From: Corynebacterium confusum
Lineage (GTDB): Bacteria > Actinomycetota > Actinomycetes > Mycobacteriales > Mycobacteriaceae
Length of the DNA stretch: 64,000 nt
Assembly (NCBI RefSeq): GCF_030408715.1
Contig: NZ_CP047202.1
Coordinates: forward strand, 1,591,906-1,655,905
Reading direction: 5' to 3'
Part shown: piece by piece, positions 1 through 7,235 of the stretch
Position numbering within the stretch: the stretch's first letter is position 1
Layout of the letters: each line of letters opens with the position of its first letter
Made by a program: the position numbers and the translations under genes
Notes under the pieces: model-generated
The model's database searches: none
Seen by the model: only the letters and a program-made list of their open reading frames with translations
Told to the model about the DNA's origin: nothing

Positions 1-145
1 CCGCCACGCACTCGGCGTCGACGACCTCGACCGCGATGTCGCTGACCGTGACGTCGCGCTCGGCCAGGGCGGCGGGCATCGCGGGCACGCAGGCGCGCAG
101 CTCCTCTTCGCCCACCAGGACCGACAGATCGGTAGAAACCTCCAT
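1..145 (-). CDS. Partial hypothetical protein downstream of trmD
   Basis: An open frame starts at the ATG complementary to 143-145 and runs off the left edge of the window, so only 48 codons are visible. The peptide begins MEVSTDLSVLVGEEELRACV and is acidic with no obvious membrane segment. A GGGGAGG Shine-Dalgarno lies 10 bases upstream, inside the end of trmD, and the start is 2 bases after the trmD stop, so it is probably the third gene of a rimM-trmD operon. I do not recognise the family; rplS often follows trmD, but this N-terminus is not bL19. Confidence 0.6.
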   Translation of the reverse strand, partial: MEVSTDLSVLVGEEELRACVPAMPAALAERDVTVSDIAVEVVDAECVA

Positions 146-147
146 GG

Positions 148-1035
148 CTACCGCACCTCCCCATCCTGATCGAGGCCGTCCAGGAAGGCACGGTCGGCGT
201 CGCTGAGCTCGGCTTTTTCCAGCAGCTCCGGGCGGCGGGCCCGGGTGCGGCGCAGCGACTCCTCGCGGCGCCAGCGGTCCACCTTCGCGTGGTCACCGGA
301 GGCCAGCACCTCCGGCACCGACAGGTCCCGCCAAACGCGCGGCTTGGTGTAGCTGGGCCCTTCCAACAGCCCATCGGAGAAGGAGTCCTCCTCATGCGAG
401 CGCTGGTTGCCCAGCACGCCCGGCACCAGCCGGACCACAGCCTCCGCGATCACCAGCACCGCCACCTCGCCGCCGATGAGCACGTAGTCGCCGATGGAGA
501 CCTCGCGCACCCGGTAGCGGCGCTGCGCGTCGTCGATGACACGCTGGTCGATGCCCTCGTAGCGCCCGCAGGCAAAAACGATGTGGTCCTCGCGGGAAAA
601 CTCCCGCGCGTGCGCCTGCGTGAACGGCTCGCCCGCCGGCGTCGGCACGATGAGCAGCGGGCGCCCGTCTTTATCGCCGGGGGCGCCGGCGGTCGCATAC
701 GGGCGCGCCTCGATGCCCTCCAGCTCGTCGTGGCGCGCCCGGTTCAGGTGCGGCAGCGAGGACTCCAGGCGCGCGGCGGTGGCGGCCGGGCCGGTGCCAG
801 CGGCGACATCGTCAAGCGCCGGACCCCAGACCGTAGGCTTCATGACCATGCCGGGCCCGCCACCGAACGGGGAATCATCCACCGACTTGTGCCGGTCCGT
901 GGCCCACTGGCGCAGGTCGTGCACGCCGACCTGCAGCAGGTCCTGCTCGATGGCCTTGCCCAGCAGCGCGTGGCGCACCGGCTCCAAATAATCCGGGAAG
1001 ATCGTGACGACGTCGATCCTCATAGATCCACTCAT
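148..1035 (-). CDS. trmD: tRNA (guanine-N1-)-methyltransferase TrmD
   Basis: SPOUT-class enzyme that makes m1G37 next to the anticodon of several tRNAs using S-adenosylmethionine, preventing +1 frameshifts. Visible family motifs are RIDVVTIFPDY at the N-terminus, SPFGGGPGMVMKP near residue 55, CGRYEGIDQRV near 160, and the knotted SAM-binding segment SIGDYVLIGGEVAVLVIAEA near 180. SDGLLEGPSYTKP, holding the catalytic Asp, follows. At 295 aa it is longer than the roughly 245-255 aa enterobacterial enzyme; the extra length is a stretch around residues 80-125. The start at 1035 overlaps the rimM stop by 4 bases (ATGA) and has GGAGGGG upstream; ATG at 1023 (MRIDVV) is the alternative start. Confidence 0.96.
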   Translation of the reverse strand: MSGSMRIDVVTIFPDYLEPVRHALLGKAIEQDLLQVGVHDLRQWATDRHKSVDDSPFGGGPGMVMKPTVWGPALDDVAAGTGPAATAARLESSLPHLNRARHDELEGIEARPYATAGAPGDKDGRPLLIVPTPAGEPFTQAHAREFSREDHIVFACGRYEGIDQRVIDDAQRRYRVREVSIGDYVLIGGEVAVLVIAEAVVRLVPGVLGNQRSHEEDSFSDGLLEGPSYTKPRVWRDLSVPEVLASGDHAKVDRWRREESLRRTRARRPELLEKAELSDADRAFLDGLDQDGEVR

Positions 1036-1532
1036 AGATCCAGCAGCCCCTCCGGCGGCGTGACCGTCACGGTCTCGGCCTCCAAGTCGACCTCCGGCAC
1101 CATTTCCTCCACGAACGGGATAAGGCTGGTGCGCCCCTCGCCGCCGCGAAACTCCAGCAGCGAGTGTGCGACCCCGGGCTGCAGGGCGGTGACCTCGCCG
1201 ATAACCGCGCCGTCGTGGATAACGCGCAGGCCCAACAGTTCGTGTTCGTAGAAGCCGTCGTCGTCGGCATCGTCAAGCGGGGGCGCGAAGAACTTGGTGC
1301 CCCGCAGGGAATCTGCGGCGGTGCGGTCCGGGACCTCCTCGAAGCGCACCAACAGGCGCGCCTGGTGCGGGCGCACCGACGTGATAGTCAGCGTGTGCTC
1401 CTTGTTTCCCTGCTTGCCCTGCAGCACCTCACCCACCGCAAAGCGGGCGTCCGGGTCGTCCGTGGTCACGTCCACCGCGACCTCTCCTTTTACCCCGTGC
1501 GATTTCACCACGCGGCCAATCATCAAATCCAT
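1032..1532 (-). CDS. rimM: 16S rRNA processing protein RimM
   Basis: Ribosome maturation factor that binds uS19 and helps assemble the 30S head. The protein opens MDLMIGRVVKSHG, matching the RimM N-terminal beta-barrel signature, and its PRC-barrel C-terminal half contains FYEHELLGLRV and LIPFVEEMVPEVD. Length from this start is 166 aa, normal for the family. I chose ATG at 1532 because a TAGTAT -10 element (1540-1545 on the minus strand) lies 7 bases ahead of it, giving a leaderless transcript; the upstream in-frame starts fall inside that promoter. It overlaps trmD by 4 bases, so the two are translationally coupled. Confidence 0.94.
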   Translation of the reverse strand: MDLMIGRVVKSHGVKGEVAVDVTTDDPDARFAVGEVLQGKQGNKEHTLTITSVRPHQARLLVRFEEVPDRTAADSLRGTKFFAPPLDDADDDGFYEHELLGLRVIHDGAVIGEVTALQPGVAHSLLEFRGGEGRTSLIPFVEEMVPEVDLEAETVTVTPPEGLLDL

Positions 1533-1539
1533 ACGCCCC

Positions 1540-1565
1540 ATACTAATTGGCGCGCACGCTAGACT
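1540..1565. promoter_or_regulatory. Divergent leaderless promoters for rimM and the cupin gene
   Basis: The two genes are divergent, with starts only 41 bases apart. TAGACT at 1560-1565 reads right and precedes the cupin ATG (1574) by 8 bases. TAGTAT, complementary to 1540-1545, reads left and precedes the rimM ATG (1532) by 7 bases. Both fit the actinobacterial TAnnnT -10 with the start codon at or next to +1. No convincing -35 is needed or seen. Confidence 0.6.
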
Positions 1566-1573
1566 GGACACCG

Positions 1574-1987
1574 ATGGACAACCTACCGATTAACCGCCCC
1601 GAGACCTTCGGCGAAGCCACCCCGACCGAGACCACACTCACCCACCTCAACCTGCTCGAACTCGCCCCTGCCAGCGATGCCTCCCGACCCCGCCCCGGCG
1701 TCCGCCGCGTGCTCACCGCCGACGGCGTCAACCTCATCCTGTTCAGCTTCCTGCCCGGGCAGTCCCTCCCCGACCACAAGGCGGCCCACCCCATCACGGT
1801 CCAGTGCTTGGCCGGGGAAGTCACTTTCACCTACCAGGGCCAGGCCGCGGACGTTACCCCCGGCACTGTGATCCACCTCCCCGCCTACGCGCCGCACCGG
1901 GTCGATTGCCCCGGGGAGAAAAACAAAGGTAATACCCCTGCCGTCATGCTGCTGATGATGCACACCGGCGAAAGCGTCGGAAAATAA
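1574..1987 (+). CDS. Small cupin-domain protein
   Basis: A 137-aa protein with a single cupin fold. Motif-1-like residues are FLPGQSLPDHKAAHPITVQ followed by GEVTFTYQG, and motif-2-like residues are PGTVIHLPAYAPHRVDC. His residues in both motifs could bind a metal, but the usual motif-1 HxH pattern is not perfect. No substrate can be inferred. ATG 1574 is preferred over the upstream in-frame start because the -10 hexamer at 1560-1565 is inside the longer version. It is followed 81 bases later by a TetR gene on the same strand, which might regulate it; that link is inference from position. Confidence 0.75.
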   Translation: MDNLPINRPETFGEATPTETTLTHLNLLELAPASDASRPRPGVRRVLTADGVNLILFSFLPGQSLPDHKAAHPITVQCLAGEVTFTYQGQAADVTPGTVIHLPAYAPHRVDCPGEKNKGNTPAVMLLMMHTGESVGK

Positions 1988-2055
1988 ATAAAGACTTTTA
2001 CCCCACGCGACCGGTTCCCACGAGGCGAGACAGTTCCTGGAGAAATATTCAGTGC

Positions 2056-2061
2056 TACCGT
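2056..2061 (+). promoter_or_regulatory. -10 element of the TetR gene at 2069
   Basis: TACCGT ends 7 bases before the GTG start at 2069, consistent with a leaderless message. This supports GTG rather than a later ATG as the start. Confidence 0.5.
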
Positions 2062-2068
2062 AGCGAGG

Positions 2069-2749
2069 GTGGAACAGCGATCGAAGCCTTACCATCACGG
2101 TGACCTGTACAACGAACTGTTGCGGATAGCAACCAGGTACGGCCAGCGCGGAGGCCCCAACGCCGTCACCATCCGGGCGGTCACCCGCGAGGCCGACGTC
2201 TCCCCGACCTCTGCCTATCGCCACTTCAAAAACCAGGGCGAGCTCCAGCACGCCGTCGCCAAGGCCGCCATCAGCGAGCTAGTCGCGCGCGTCCATGGCG
2301 CGCTCGATGGCTTCAACTCCGGCGCCACCACCGCCAGCCAAGCGCTTCACGATGCCGCCTGGGCCTACTTCAATTTCTCCCGCGAGGAGCCGAACTTCTT
2401 CCGCTGCATGCTCAACATCGGGGACACCACCTTCCCGACCGCCTTCAGCTCCACGCTCACCAGCAATCAGGAGCTTAGCCCCGCCGAACTCGCGGCCACG
2501 TTCGATCTCCCACCCTCGCACGTCGAGGCGATCCTCTCCTACCGCGCAGCCATGACCGCGTACGCCGCCGAGTCCGGCACCACGCTGACCCAGGAGCAGC
2601 TGCTCTTCAACACCATCAGCGGGTGGTCGACCCTGCACGGCTTCACCCACCTGTGCTTGGACAGCCACCTGTCGACCCTGGACGAGTCCACACAACTTCG
2701 TCTGGCCGAGCACGTCTTCGCGACGGTGCACAAAGCTTTGTTGGACTAG
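2069..2749 (+). CDS. TetR/AcrR-family regulator
   Basis: DNA-binding repressor of 226 aa. Residues 10-60 form the TetR helix-turn-helix: HHGDLYNELLRIATRYG, then VTIRAVTREADVSPTSAY and YRHFKNQGEL, the usual recognition-helix and YxxFxxK/N pattern. The ligand-binding half contains AAWAYFNFSREEPNFFRCML, like the WHG-type C-terminal domain of many actinobacterial TetRs. GTG start with an adjacent -10 element. The likely regulated neighbour is the upstream cupin gene; the effector is unknown. Confidence 0.9.
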   Translation: MEQRSKPYHHGDLYNELLRIATRYGQRGGPNAVTIRAVTREADVSPTSAYRHFKNQGELQHAVAKAAISELVARVHGALDGFNSGATTASQALHDAAWAYFNFSREEPNFFRCMLNIGDTTFPTAFSSTLTSNQELSPAELAATFDLPPSHVEAILSYRAAMTAYAAESGTTLTQEQLLFNTISGWSTLHGFTHLCLDSHLSTLDESTQLRLAEHVFATVHKALLD

Positions 2750-3019
2750 TAGACACTACTCACGGCTTCCTCCTGTTCGCACCTCGGCGCCTCCGCGCCT
2801 CGGCGGGAATTGTCCACAGCCGCGCCGCGTGTTGAGACCAGCTTTGCGCCTACTTGGGCACATTGCTCCATTTTTCGCCCTTTGGGCAGGTGGTGACGCA
2901 AAAACGGGCGTTTTCTTCTCTTCCGGTGCTCGCGCAGGATGGTTACTTTGCCCCGAGTTATCCACAGATCGGGTTTCTGGGCCTTGTAGGGGTTGACGCG
3001 TGCTTCTAGCGTGTGGGTC
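2750..3019. other. Intergenic region with two DnaA-box-like sites
   Basis: This 270-base gap between the TetR and HNH genes has no credible ORF. TTGTCCACA (2810-2818) and TTATCCACA (2958-2966) match the 9-mer DnaA-box consensus exactly, on the same strand and 148 bases apart. The region is less GC-rich than its neighbours and contains an A-run and T-runs near 2898-2918. The right end carries the HNH promoter. No repeat copy of this stretch is present at the second HNH locus. Confidence 0.5.
3007..3012 (+). promoter_or_regulatory. -10 element of the HNH gene
   Basis: TAGCGT sits 7 bases before ATG 3020, giving a leaderless transcript, and argues against the longer TTG start at 2993. Confidence 0.5.
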
Positions 3020-4024
3020 ATGACAGCAACGACAGCCATGGACACATTGAAAGCAGCACACTCCATCTTCGCGGACGGGATCCAGTATTTGGACCTGTGC
3101 CGCCAGCTGAACCTGCCCGCCCTGAAGGCTGTCATGTCGGACATGGCCGCGGCCGCGCACTACCGTGCCTGCCAAACCTTCTTCGGGCACACCACGTATA
3201 CGCGCAAGCAAGCCGCCGCGAGGAAAGCGGCCGCCGCCCAGGGACACCACCTCGATACGCTCATTGCGCTGGACAACGCTTTCCGCCGGGTGCGCCACAA
3301 AGGCCACGCGTGGGCCATGCTCATCGAACTATGCAACACCCCCGGCACCACCGAACAGCTAAGACGCCTAGCCAACCAGAAAGTCCTGGAACTTAACCGC
3401 CCGGCACCACCAGCCGAAGGCGTGCGCGTGACCCGCCGCAAGGATGGACCGAGTACTTTTTCTGTCACCGGGGATCCGGAACTGGTGGAACACCTCTGGG
3501 CCTCAATTAAAACCATCCCGGATGTCGAGGCCTTGTTCAGTGGAGGCCTGGAGAAGCAGCCGAAGGCCACCCACGTGGTCATCCCACTTCCTGACTGGGT
3601 GAGAATCCTTGCCGGTGATGGGGATGAGATCACCCTGCAGCTGACCAACGGAACAACCATGACCGGGGCCGACTACGTCCGCCAATGTTTGTTGGACGCG
3701 GGCCTGGCCACGCTGGTGGACCCTAGGCGCGGCCCGGTCAACCAGTACCGCTACCAGCGCCACGCCTCACCGAAGCAGAAGGACATGGCCAAGGCGGAGA
3801 CCACCACCTGTGCCTGGCCGAACTGTAGGAAACCAGCCGACGAGTGCCAAGTCCACCACATCCACCCCTGGGCCGACGGTGGTGAAACCAACCAAGAGAA
3901 CCTGACCTTGTTGTGCGAGTTCCACAATTCATGGAACGACGACGACCCCGCCTACCCCAGGCACGGCAGGATAAACCGCCGCGATGGCAGGGTGACGTGG
4001 GACCCGCCCTGGAGCAGCGGCTGA
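3020..4024 (+). CDS. DUF222/HNH endonuclease-domain protein, intact repeat copy
   Basis: A 334-aa protein of the 13E12-like (REP13E12) type: an N-terminal helical DUF222-like region followed by an HNH nuclease domain. The HNH part spans the last ~75 residues, with CAWPNCRKPADECQVHHIHP, then WADGGETNQENLTLLCEFHN, matching the CxxC, HH and N/H metal and catalytic pattern. These genes are multicopy in actinobacteria and behave as repeats, though their biochemical role is unsettled. A second copy lies in inverted orientation at 60607-61536, truncated and frameshifted. It interrupts the usual neighbourhood of rimM and rpsP, which suggests insertion. Confidence 0.9.
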   Translation: MTATTAMDTLKAAHSIFADGIQYLDLCRQLNLPALKAVMSDMAAAAHYRACQTFFGHTTYTRKQAAARKAAAAQGHHLDTLIALDNAFRRVRHKGHAWAMLIELCNTPGTTEQLRRLANQKVLELNRPAPPAEGVRVTRRKDGPSTFSVTGDPELVEHLWASIKTIPDVEALFSGGLEKQPKATHVVIPLPDWVRILAGDGDEITLQLTNGTTMTGADYVRQCLLDAGLATLVDPRRGPVNQYRYQRHASPKQKDMAKAETTTCAWPNCRKPADECQVHHIHPWADGGETNQENLTLLCEFHNSWNDDDPAYPRHGRINRRDGRVTWDPPWSSG

Positions 4025-4201
4025 CACGGGGGTCAGCCGCAAACCCCAAGGAATAGGGTCAGCCGAGCTGGAAGGAAAGCCAGCCGAGGGACAAGGATAG
4101 ACCAGCCAAGCCCTACGACTGCCGGGCCACAAGGAACACGCCCAGCTGAAAGACGCGAAAAGGCGCCACGGACCACGTCCGTAGCGCCTACTCGGCGTGC
4201 C
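3094..4201 (+). repeat. Long inverted repeat, copy 1 (HNH element)
   Basis: Bases 3094-4201 recur in inverted orientation at 60422-61536. The match starts inside the HNH gene (at the CCTGTGCCGCC segment), covers the rest of the gene and its 3' flank, and ends with the hairpin and the GGCACGCCGAG sequence complementary to about 4191-4201. The coding part is nearly identical, including identical translation over the last ~115 residues. The flank between 4025 and 4160 is clearly more diverged. Roughly 56 kb separate the copies. Confidence 0.9.
4162..4188 (-). terminator. Hairpin terminator in the HNH 3' flank
   Basis: A 12-base stem with a 3-base loop (arms 4162-4173 and 4177-4188, one G-U pair) is followed on the minus strand by TTTTC. 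It is near-identical to the hairpin at 60435-60461. Here it lies beyond the rpsP terminator and may act on read-through toward the HNH gene. Confidence 0.6.
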
Positions 4202-4207
4202 GCAAAG

Positions 4208-4240
4208 AAAAATCCCGCCGACCCTCACGGGGTGGCGGGA
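4208..4240 (-). terminator. rpsP rho-independent terminator
   Basis: On the minus strand, TCCCGCC...GGCGGGA forms a GC-rich stem directly followed by TTTTT, 17 bases after the rpsP stop. Confidence 0.8.
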
Positions 4241-4256
4241 TGAAAGCTACTGAGGA

Positions 4257-4769
4257 TTACTCAGCGGACTCCTCGCCCTCAGCCTCGGACTCGGAGGCAG
4301 CCTCGGCGGCTTCGGCAGCCTCAGCGGCGGCCTTCTCTTCTGCTTCCTTCTCGGCAGCAGCCTTAGCCTCGGCCTCTTCCTTGGCCTTCTTCTTCTTTTC
4401 GGTGATGGCCTCGATGGTCGGGCCGTTGTTGGCCTCAGACAGAGCAGCGTTGAACAGGTCCAGCTTGGACGGCTTCTCCTCGGCGACCTTCAGGGTGCCC
4501 TCGGCGCCCGGCAGGCCCTTGTGCTTCTGCCAGTCACCGGTGACCTTCAGCAGAGCCAGAACCGGCTCGGTCGGCTGAGCGCCGACGGACAGCCAGTACT
4601 GAACGCGCTCGGAGTCGATGTCGATCAGAGACGGCTCCTGCTTCGGCTCGTAGATACCGATGTTCTCGATAACCTTGCCGTTACGACGGGTACGGGAATC
4701 CGCGATGACAACGCGGTAGTGAGCGGTGCGGATCTTGCCCAACCGCTGCAGCTTAATCTTGACAGCCAT
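4257..4769 (-). CDS. rpsP: 30S ribosomal protein bS16
   Basis: Small-subunit protein binding 16S rRNA during early 30S assembly. The N-terminus [20 protein letters not shown] and the following [20 protein letters not shown] are diagnostic. The conserved core ends near residue 85; beyond it is a charged helix and a long Ala/Glu-rich tail (from about residue 120), as in other actinobacterial S16 proteins, giving 170 aa in total. An AAAGGAG Shine-Dalgarno precedes the ATG by 6 bases. Confidence 0.97.
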   Translation of the reverse strand: MAVKIKLQRLGKIRTAHYRVVIADSRTRRNGKVIENIGIYEPKQEPSLIDIDSERVQYWLSVGAQPTEPVLALLKVTGDWQKHKGLPGAEGTLKVAEEKPSKLDLFNAALSEANNGPTIEAITEKKKKAKEEAEAKAAAEKEAEEKAAAEAAEAAEAASESEAEGEESAE

Positions 4770-5006
4770 GTGTGGCTCCTTTACTTAAGTCACTGGGCAG
4801 TTCAGACACCCGCCGCTTGCCGGCGGGCCGGTTCAACCCTTGGGTTTTTAGCTGCGCGTGACTACCGGCCGACCGTAGACGGGAACGGGTTTACGCAGCA
4901 ACCCCAGACACGTTACTGGATAACCCCCGAAAAACGAAATCCCAACGCGCCGTTGGGCAGGTCGTTGTGGACTCTAGGGTGGGACAGAGTAATCTACTAA
5001 GCGGCC
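4770..5006. promoter_or_regulatory. rpsP leader and divergent promoter region
   Basis: No ORF. On the rpsP side there is a GC-rich hairpin (arms 4809-4815 and 4821-4827) within what would be the 5' leader. On the right, TACTAA at 4995-5000 lies 6 bases before the acyltransferase ATG at 5007 and serves as a leaderless -10. The hairpin could be structural or regulatory; nothing in it matches a known ribosomal-protein binding site that I recognise. Confidence 0.45.
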
Positions 5007-7235
5007 ATGTCCGCAGACTCGGGCCGAAGTCGCACGTCAAAGAATGAAACGCGAATAGAGTTTATGTCACAAGATTCCCCACGCAGTTTTCAGTACCGGT
5101 ATGACCTCGACGGTCTCCGCGGTATTGCCATCGGTTTGGTGGTTATCTACCACGTATTCGTCGGCCGTGTCTCCGGCGGCGTGGACGTCTTCTTGCTGCT
5201 CTCCGGCTACTTCTTCCTCGGCTCCCAGCTTCGCTACGTGACGAAGCCGAACGCCACCTTCAACCCCTGGTGGCCCATCTGGCGCACCCTGCGGCGCCTG
5301 GTGCCGGCCCTGGCTCTGGTCATCGCGGTGACCTACCTGCTGGTGTATTTCTGGACGCCGCAGCTGATGCGCATCGAGCTGACCCAGCAGATCACCGCCA
5401 CGATGCTCTACTACCAAAACTGGGAGCTAGCCTCCCAGAACGCTGACTACGCGGCGGCCGCGGCGGACACCTCTCCCCTGCAGCACATGTGGTCGATGTC
5501 GGTGCAGGGCCAGTTTTACCTGCTGGGCATCGCCTTCGCGCTGATCCTCGGCGCCGTGATGCGCTGGCGCGGCCAGTCCAGCAAGGTCAACGCCGTGGCG
5601 GGCCCGATCCTCATCGTGGTCACCATCGCTTCCTTCGCCTACGCCAGCCGCTTCGGCTTCTTCGGCACCCCGGAAAACTACTACTCCACCTTCTCCCGCG
5701 CCTGGGAGCTGACCCTGGGTGCGGTGCTGGCCATCTACGGCCACCGCATCCGCATCCCGCAGCGCCTGTCCGACGTCGTCACCGGCCTGGGTCTGCTACT
5801 GCTCATGTTCACTGGCGCGGCCATCGCGGATTCCACCGCCTACCCGGGCCCGCTGTCCCTGATTCCGCTGGGCGGTGCGGTGCTCATCATCATCGGTGGC
5901 GGCGGCCGCATCTCCCGCGCGATGGCGTCCAAGCCGGCCCGCTGGCTTGGCGATGTCGCCTATTGCCTCTACCTGTGGCATTGGCCGCTGCTCATCCTGT
6001 CCACCTCGGCGCTCGATATGGAGCGCCCGGCCTGGTGGTTGGGCGTCATCATCATCGCTCTGTCCCTCGTGCTTGCCGATGCCACCCACCGCTTCATCGA
6101 GGCCCCCTTGCGGCAGCATCGCAAGCGCCCCCTAGCCGACGACATGCCCGTCCACAAGGCCATGGCCACCATGCGGGAGAAGGTCGGCGCGCTGCGCGCC
6201 GCCGGCGGCGTGGCGGCGACCGCCTTGGTCGTCGCCCTGCTGTCCGTGCACCCGTGGTTCAAGTCGACCCTCGACAGCGAGGAAGCCGAATACTTGGACC
6301 CGGCCCTCTACCCCGGAGTAATGGCGCTGATGGGCCAGGACGTACCGGCCAACCAGCCGGTCAAGCCCGACCCAGTGCGCGTGGGCAGCATGGTCCCGCC
6401 GGTGGCCTACCAGCACTGCTTCATCCCGGACACCGCGCCCGGGGATTCCTTCTTCGAGATCGACAAGGACGGCAACCCGTGCATCTTCGGCGATCCGGAT
6501 TCCGACGTCGAGGTCTACCTGGTGGGCGGCTCCCACGCGGAGCAATACGCCTCCGCCATCGACTCGCTGGGCAAGGAAATGAGCTTCAAGGTCGTGCCGC
6601 TGTTACGCCAGGACTGCCCCGTCGAGCTGGGGGACGAGCTCACCGTCACCCCGGAGTGCGCCCAGTGGTCCGAGCTGGCCACCGAGCGCATCCTCGATGC
6701 CGACCCCGACCTGGTCATCTCGAATACCACCCGCCCTATGGGCGAACACGGCACCGGCCCCGACGTCGTGCCGGCCGGCTACGAGCGCTTCTGGGAGGTC
6801 CTGGCCGACAACGAGATCCCTTTCCTAGGCCTACGCGAGAACCCCTGGGGCTTCGATAAAAACTTCAACCCCATCGAGTTCGATGAATGCTATGTGGCCA
6901 ATGAGGACGCCATCGGCTGCGGCACGACCCGTGAACAGAACTACCAGCCGGTCGACCCGTCGGCGGCCATCCTGGCCCAGTGGCCGAACATGATCGCCGT
7001 GGATACCTCCGACTGGTACTGCGACGCGGACAAGTGCCCGGTCGTCATCGGCAACGTCATGGTCTACCGCGACATGCACCACATCTCGAATGCCTACGCG
7101 ATGTCCATGAAGCCGCTGCTGGAAGACCTCATCGCGCCCTTCCTGGCCGGCCAGCCCCAGCAGCAAGAAGTTCCGGCCCCGCCCGTCCCGGAGGACGAGG
7201 CAGAGCCGGAGCCTGCGGAGGAACTCTACTACTAG
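5007..7235 (+). CDS. Membrane O-acyltransferase with C-terminal SGNH domain (OafA/YrhL type)
   Basis: A 742-aa inner-membrane protein of the acyltransferase-3 family, which moves acyl groups, often acetyl, onto cell-envelope glycans or lipids. The family signature DLDGLRGIAIGLVVIYH occurs near residue 32, followed by about ten hydrophobic segments up to residue ~415. WSMSVQGQFYLLG and YLWHWPLLIL are typical internal motifs. The extracytoplasmic C-terminal domain has GGSHAEQY (SGNH block) and DMHHIS (the catalytic Asp/His block). The tail is Pro/Glu-rich. The acceptor is unknown; mycolic-acid or arabinogalactan modification are possibilities. ATG 5007 is favoured by the adjacent -10. Its stop abuts the ffh stop on the other strand. 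Confidence 0.88.
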   Translation: MSADSGRSRTSKNETRIEFMSQDSPRSFQYRYDLDGLRGIAIGLVVIYHVFVGRVSGGVDVFLLLSGYFFLGSQLRYVTKPNATFNPWWPIWRTLRRLVPALALVIAVTYLLVYFWTPQLMRIELTQQITATMLYYQNWELASQNADYAAAAADTSPLQHMWSMSVQGQFYLLGIAFALILGAVMRWRGQSSKVNAVAGPILIVVTIASFAYASRFGFFGTPENYYSTFSRAWELTLGAVLAIYGHRIRIPQRLSDVVTGLGLLLLMFTGAAIADSTAYPGPLSLIPLGGAVLIIIGGGGRISRAMASKPARWLGDVAYCLYLWHWPLLILSTSALDMERPAWWLGVIIIALSLVLADATHRFIEAPLRQHRKRPLADDMPVHKAMATMREKVGALRAAGGVAATALVVALLSVHPWFKSTLDSEEAEYLDPALYPGVMALMGQDVPANQPVKPDPVRVGSMVPPVAYQHCFIPDTAPGDSFFEIDKDGNPCIFGDPDSDVEVYLVGGSHAEQYASAIDSLGKEMSFKVVPLLRQDCPVELGDELTVTPECAQWSELATERILDADPDLVISNTTRPMGEHGTGPDVVPAGYERFWEVLADNEIPFLGLRENPWGFDKNFNPIEFDECYVANEDAIGCGTTREQNYQPVDPSAAILAQWPNMIAVDTSDWYCDADKCPVVIGNVMVYRDMHHISNAYAMSMKPLLEDLIAPFLAGQPQQQEVPAPPVPEDEAEPEPAEELYY

